Below, in pieces: positions 22,115 through 24,902 of a DNA stretch of 24,902 bases (position 1 is its first letter; the number at the start of each line of letters is the position of its first letter). The stretch lies in NCBI GenBank assembly GCA_900555855.1, contig USML01000018.1, positions 1 through 24,902 of the forward strand. The letters run 5' to 3'. Made by a program: the position numbers and the translations under genes. This stretch comes from an uncultured Eubacteriales bacterium. GTDB lineage: Bacteria; Bacillota; Clostridia; Oscillospirales; Butyricicoccaceae. The notes beneath the pieces were generated by a model, which did not search any database, was not told the origin of the DNA, and saw nothing but the letters and a program-made list of their open reading frames with translations.

Positions 22115-24013
22115 ATGAAAACCAGACAATGGATATCTCTTCTCTGCGCCGCGGCGCTGGCCCTTTCTCTGGCCGCCTGCAGCAGCACATCCACAGAGGA
22201 CTATGCCGGCCAGACCCTTACGGGTCAGGTGACGGCCATCGACGGCAGCTCCGTCACGCTCCAGCTGGGCGAGCTGGAGGAGCAGCAAGCCGATGCAAAC
22301 GCCCCGACACCGCCGCAGGACAGTCAGGCCCCGGCAGATCTGCCGGAGGCTCCCCAGGATGGCTCCGCTCCTGCGGCTCCTGATCAGACTCCGCCGGAGA
22401 GCGGCTCCGGCAGCGATCTCAGCGCGCCCCCTGCCAAGCCCGACAGCGACAGCAGCAACAGCAGCGCCGGCAGCCAGACCCCGCCCGATGCGCCCAGCGG
22501 CCAGCCGGGCAGCGGCGAGACGCCGCCTGACCTGCCTGCAGGCGGCAGCAGCTTTACCGCCGGCGAGGAGCGCGTAACGCTGGACTTCTCCGCCGCGGCG
22601 CTCACGGAAAACGGCGAACAGGTGGACCTTTCCGCGCTTTCGGAGGGTGATGTGGTCACCGTCGCCGTGGGCAGCGGCAGCGCCGTCTCCTCCGGAGAGA
22701 TCGTCAGCCTTGGCGGTCCCGGCGGCATGGGCGGTCCCGGCAATATGGGTGCGCCCGACGGCACGAACGGCCCGGGCAATATGGGCGGCCCCGGCGGCGG
22801 CTTCGGCGGCAGCAGCACCGTCACCCAGGGCAGCAGCGCAAACACCATCTCGGAGGACGGCGTCTATTCCAATGAGACCTACACCTCCACCGGCGACGAT
22901 GAAAACGCCCTGCGCATCGACGGTGCCGCCGTCACACTGGAGGGCATTACGGTAGACAAATCCGCCGGCGCTACCTCCAACACGGAAAACGGCGACTTTT
23001 ACGGCGTCAACGCCGCCCTGCTGGCCACCAATGGGGCCACCGTCACCATCACCAACGCCACTGTCACCTCCTCCGCCCAAAACGGCAACGGCGTCTTCAG
23101 CTATGGCAGCGGCACCACCGTCAACATCTCTGATTCCACCATCACCACCACGGCAGACAACTCCGGCGGCTTCCAGACCACCGGCGGCGGCACAACCAAC
23201 GCGAAAAACCTGACGGTGGAGACCTCCGGCAATTCCTCCGCGGCCATCCGCTCCGACCGGGGCGGCGGCACCGTGAAGGTAACCGGCGGCGTTTATACCT
23301 CGGGCGGCTATAACTCCCCGGCGGTCTATTCCACGGCGGATATCACCGTGAAAAACGCCGTCCTCACCGCCAACCGCTCCGAAGCGCTGGTCATCGAGGG
23401 CAAAAACTCCATCGTCCTGGAAAACTGCACCGTCTCCGGCAACATGAGCGACACCCAGGGGGCCAGCTCCGATGAAAATGTCCACAATGTGATGATTTAT
23501 CAGTCCATGAGCGGTGACGCCGATGTGGGCACCTCCGTCTTCTCCATGACCGGCGGCAGCCTGACGGCGAAAAACGGCGATATGTTCTATATCACCAACA
23601 CCCACTGCATCCTGACCCTCTCCGGCGTGACGCTCCGCAATGAAGACGCAGACGGCGCTCTGCTGCGGGTCGTGGGCAACAGCGCCAGCCACGGCTGGGG
23701 CTCCGCCGGCAGCAACGGCGCGCAGGCAGAGTTCACCGCCAACGCCCAGACGCTGGAGGGCGATATCATCGTAGACTCCATCTCCACGCTGGAGCTGACG
23801 CTCACCGGCGGCAGCAGCCTCACCGGCACGGTCAGCATCGTGGAAAACGCCCAGGGCGGCGCTGCCGTCGGCAGCAATGCCGCGGTCACCATCGACAGCG
23901 GCTGCACCTGGACCCTCACCGGCGATTGCGTCATCAGCAGCCTGGTCAACAGCGGCACCATCAATTTCAACGGCTATACCATCACGCTGGCCGACGGCAC
24001 GGTGCTGCGGTGA
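22115..24013 (+). CDS. Large secreted lipoprotein with beta-helix-like domain
   Basis: 632 aa, exported and lipid-anchored: signal peptide MKTRQWISLLCAAALALSLA with lipobox cysteine Cys22 (LAAC). A short domain about residues 30-55 (LTGQVTAIDGSSVTLQLGE) is followed by a disordered Pro/Ser/Asp-rich linker, then an OB-like segment (VTVAVGSGSAVSSGEIVSL) and a Gly-Met-Pro-Asn stretch near 200-235 (repeats of GGPG, GNMG). Residues 240-630 form a Thr/Ser/Asn-rich series of short strands with repeating patterns such as GATVTITNATVTS, GTTVNISDSTITT and NSIVLENCTVSG, typical of right-handed parallel beta-helix proteins. No catalytic residues are recognisable; an adhesin or carbohydrate-contact role is possible. 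The ATG follows AAAGGAGG. It ends cleanly, with no cell-wall sorting motif. Confidence 0.85.
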   Translation: MKTRQWISLLCAAALALSLAACSSTSTEDYAGQTLTGQVTAIDGSSVTLQLGELEEQQADANAPTPPQDSQAPADLPEAPQDGSAPAAPDQTPPESGSGSDLSAPPAKPDSDSSNSSAGSQTPPDAPSGQPGSGETPPDLPAGGSSFTAGEERVTLDFSAAALTENGEQVDLSALSEGDVVTVAVGSGSAVSSGEIVSLGGPGGMGGPGNMGAPDGTNGPGNMGGPGGGFGGSSTVTQGSSANTISEDGVYSNETYTSTGDDENALRIDGAAVTLEGITVDKSAGATSNTENGDFYGVNAALLATNGATVTITNATVTSSAQNGNGVFSYGSGTTVNISDSTITTTADNSGGFQTTGGGTTNAKNLTVETSGNSSAAIRSDRGGGTVKVTGGVYTSGGYNSPAVYSTADITVKNAVLTANRSEALVIEGKNSIVLENCTVSGNMSDTQGASSDENVHNVMIYQSMSGDADVGTSVFSMTGGSLTAKNGDMFYITNTHCILTLSGVTLRNEDADGALLRVVGNSASHGWGSAGSNGAQAEFTANAQTLEGDIIVDSISTLELTLTGGSSLTGTVSIVENAQGGAAVGSNAAVTIDSGCTWTLTGDCVISSLVNSGTINFNGYTITLADGTVLR

Positions 24014-24067
24014 GCTTCGGCTCCGCTCCGGCAGACAAAATGCCTTTTCTTTCTTCCAAAGCTGTGC

Positions 24068-24073
24068 TATAAT
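24068..24073 (+). promoter_or_regulatory. Likely -10 of TetR regulator gene
   Basis: TATAAT 55 bases upstream of the regulator start, with TTTTCT 17 bases upstream as a weak -35. Confidence 0.5.
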
Positions 24074-24128
24074 CTTCCTGTCCCCCACGGGCAGAAGAAA
24101 ACGCCATTGGCCGAAAGGAGCTTGCGCC

Positions 24129-24683
24129 ATGTCTCAGGTGACGAAACGCGCGCTGGAGCAGTCTTTGAAACATCTTCTTCTGAAAAAGCCGCTCACGAAG
24201 ATCACCGTGGGCGAGATCGCAGAAGACTGCGGCATCAACCGCATGACCTTTTACTATCATTTTAAGGATATCTACGATTTGGTAGAATGGTCCTGTCTGG
24301 AGGACGCCCGGCAGGCGCTGGATGAAAAAAAGACTTATGAAACATGGCAGCAGGGCCTTTTGCAGATCTTCGAGGCCGTCCAGCAAAACAAGCCGTTTAT
24401 TCTGAATGTTTACCGCTGCGTCCACGGAGAGCAGGTGGAAAAATACCTGCAGCCGCTTGTAGACCAGCTTCTGCTGGATGTGCTCAACGAAGAGGTGGGC
24501 GAGATGCAGGTCCGGGACGAAGACAAGCAGTTCATCGCTCAGGTCTATTCCCACATCTTCATCGGCCTGATGCTGGATTGGATCAAGGACGGCATGCGGG
24601 AGGAGCCCCGCCCGATCGTAGACCGGCTCTCAAGGCTGATCAAAGGCTCCATGAAGGAGGCGCTTTCCCGCTTCCGGCTCTGA
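24129..24683 (+). CDS. TetR-family transcriptional regulator
   Basis: 184-aa DNA-binding protein. The N-terminal helix-turn-helix is clear: ALEQSLKHLLLKKPLTKITV, then GEIAEDCGINRMTFYYHFKDIYDLVEW near residues 30-57. The second half is the ligand-binding helical domain of the TetR_C type found in dihydroxyacetone-kinase-like regulators (FILNVYRCVHGEQVEKYL, FIAQVYSHIFIGLMLDWIKDGM, ending GSMKEALSRF). The ATG follows AAAGGAG; the frame is open further upstream but that part overlaps the lipoprotein gene. The next gene is an oleate-hydratase-like gene, so this regulator may sense fatty acids (inference from context only). Confidence 0.9.
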   Translation: MSQVTKRALEQSLKHLLLKKPLTKITVGEIAEDCGINRMTFYYHFKDIYDLVEWSCLEDARQALDEKKTYETWQQGLLQIFEAVQQNKPFILNVYRCVHGEQVEKYLQPLVDQLLLDVLNEEVGEMQVRDEDKQFIAQVYSHIFIGLMLDWIKDGMREEPRPIVDRLSRLIKGSMKEALSRFRL

Positions 24684-24727
24684 TCTTATCATTTTGCCGG
24701 ATCTGATCAAATTTTTTACACCTTTCC

Positions 24728-24761
24728 GCTCCGTGATAAAGCTTTTATCACGGAGCTTTTT
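24728..24761 (+). terminator. Terminator after TetR regulator
   Basis: A perfect 13-bp stem (GCTCCGTGATAAA with TTTATCACGGAGC), 3-base loop, then five T residues, 45 bases after the stop. Confidence 0.93.
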
Positions 24762-24768
24762 CTGTCCA

Positions 24769-24796
24769 TTGCAGACCGGGCAGCCAGCGCTATAAT
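24769..24796 (+). promoter_or_regulatory. Promoter of oleate-hydratase-like gene
   Basis: TTGCAG (24769-24774) and perfect TATAAT (24791-24796), 16-base spacer, 50 bases before the start codon. No obvious palindrome for the TetR protein was seen in the remaining leader. Confidence 0.65.
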
Positions 24797-24845
24797 AAGA
24801 TCAACAGAGAAAAAAACACAGAAAGTACAACAGGAGGTTTTTGTT

Positions 24846-24902
24846 ATGTATTATTCCGCTGGCACTTACGAATCCTTTGCCCATCCCGAAAAGCCCAAGG
24901 AT
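24846..24902 (+). CDS. Oleate-hydratase-like protein, 5' end only
   Basis: Only 19 codons are in the window (MYYSAGTYESFAHPEKPKD). The start MYYS.G.YE.FA.P.KP is the usual beginning of oleate hydratases (myosin-cross-reactive antigen family), FAD proteins that add water to the double bond of oleic acid and detoxify unsaturated fatty acids. The ATG follows AGGAGG. Too short for certainty; the FAD-binding glycine motif would be expected within the next 15 residues or so. Confidence 0.7.
   Translation, partial: MYYSAGTYESFAHPEKPKD

Noticed and set aside
22720..22815. GGC/GGT-rich repeats in the lipoprotein gene as a DNA repeat or CRISPR-like array
   Set aside because: They are in-frame codons for a Gly-Pro-Met-Asn linker, with irregular units and no spacers.
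22106..24130. 674-codon minus-strand open frame opposite the lipoprotein
   Set aside because: Its low-complexity Gly/Ala/Val content mirrors the Ser/Thr/Ala codons of the true gene, and it has no RBS. The plus strand has a signal peptide, lipobox and RBS.

Overview
The window is a GC-rich (roughly 60%) bacterial chromosome segment. It is most likely from a Clostridia member of the Bacillota, of the Oscillospiraceae type (inference). Supporting this are strong GGAGG-type ribosome binding sites, the long two-domain HPF, NrdR, the DUF421/DUF4363 pair, AGCS symporter, Firmicutes-style NagB, and hairpin-plus-U terminators. No phage, integrase, transposase or CRISPR array is visible.

Layout, left to right. 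1-3470: lepA (cut by the window edge), then the overlapping pair nagB and a ROK sugar kinase, all on the minus strand. 3576-6890: a plus-strand ABC importer operon (permease, ATPase, substrate-binding lipoprotein) of the nitrate/sulfonate/taurine-like class, with its own promoter and tandem terminators. 6910-10017: a minus-strand block of multidrug-type export genes in decay. It holds an ABC exporter lacking its middle third including Walker A, a MATE gene with an internal deletion and an in-frame stop, and an intact-looking MarR regulator. 10168-11050: tRNA-Leu and deoC, transcribed divergently. 11051-11901: a structured intergenic region that may encode a small RNA, then hpf. 11984-15639: an MFS transporter with an upstream XRE/TPR regulator (minus), then the DUF421 and DUF4363 membrane proteins (plus). 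15640-17375: a structured gap and a sodium:amino-acid (AGCS) symporter. 17439-18113: a second possible small RNA, and nrdR (minus). 18192-20379: a C39-like cysteine peptidase homologue and an unknown membrane protein. 20605-20680: tRNA-Ala. 20824-21967: a heavily frameshifted MATE remnant and a frameshifted membrane protein. 22115-24013: a large secreted beta-helix-like lipoprotein. 24129-24902: a TetR regulator and the first 19 codons of an oleate-hydratase-like gene.

Three points stand out. First, three separate efflux genes carry large internal deletions (two in frame, one with frameshifts), while ordinary metabolic genes between them are intact. Second, there are two promoter-hairpin-terminator arrangements on the minus strand that look like undescribed small RNAs. 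One uses an extended -10 promoter that shares an identical 13-base core with the divergent hpf promoter. Third, the leader of the decayed ABC exporter has a promoter, an early terminator-like hairpin, a 7-2-7 inverted repeat and a 33-codon coupled ORF. I could not run searches, so family names rest on recognised motifs and layout.
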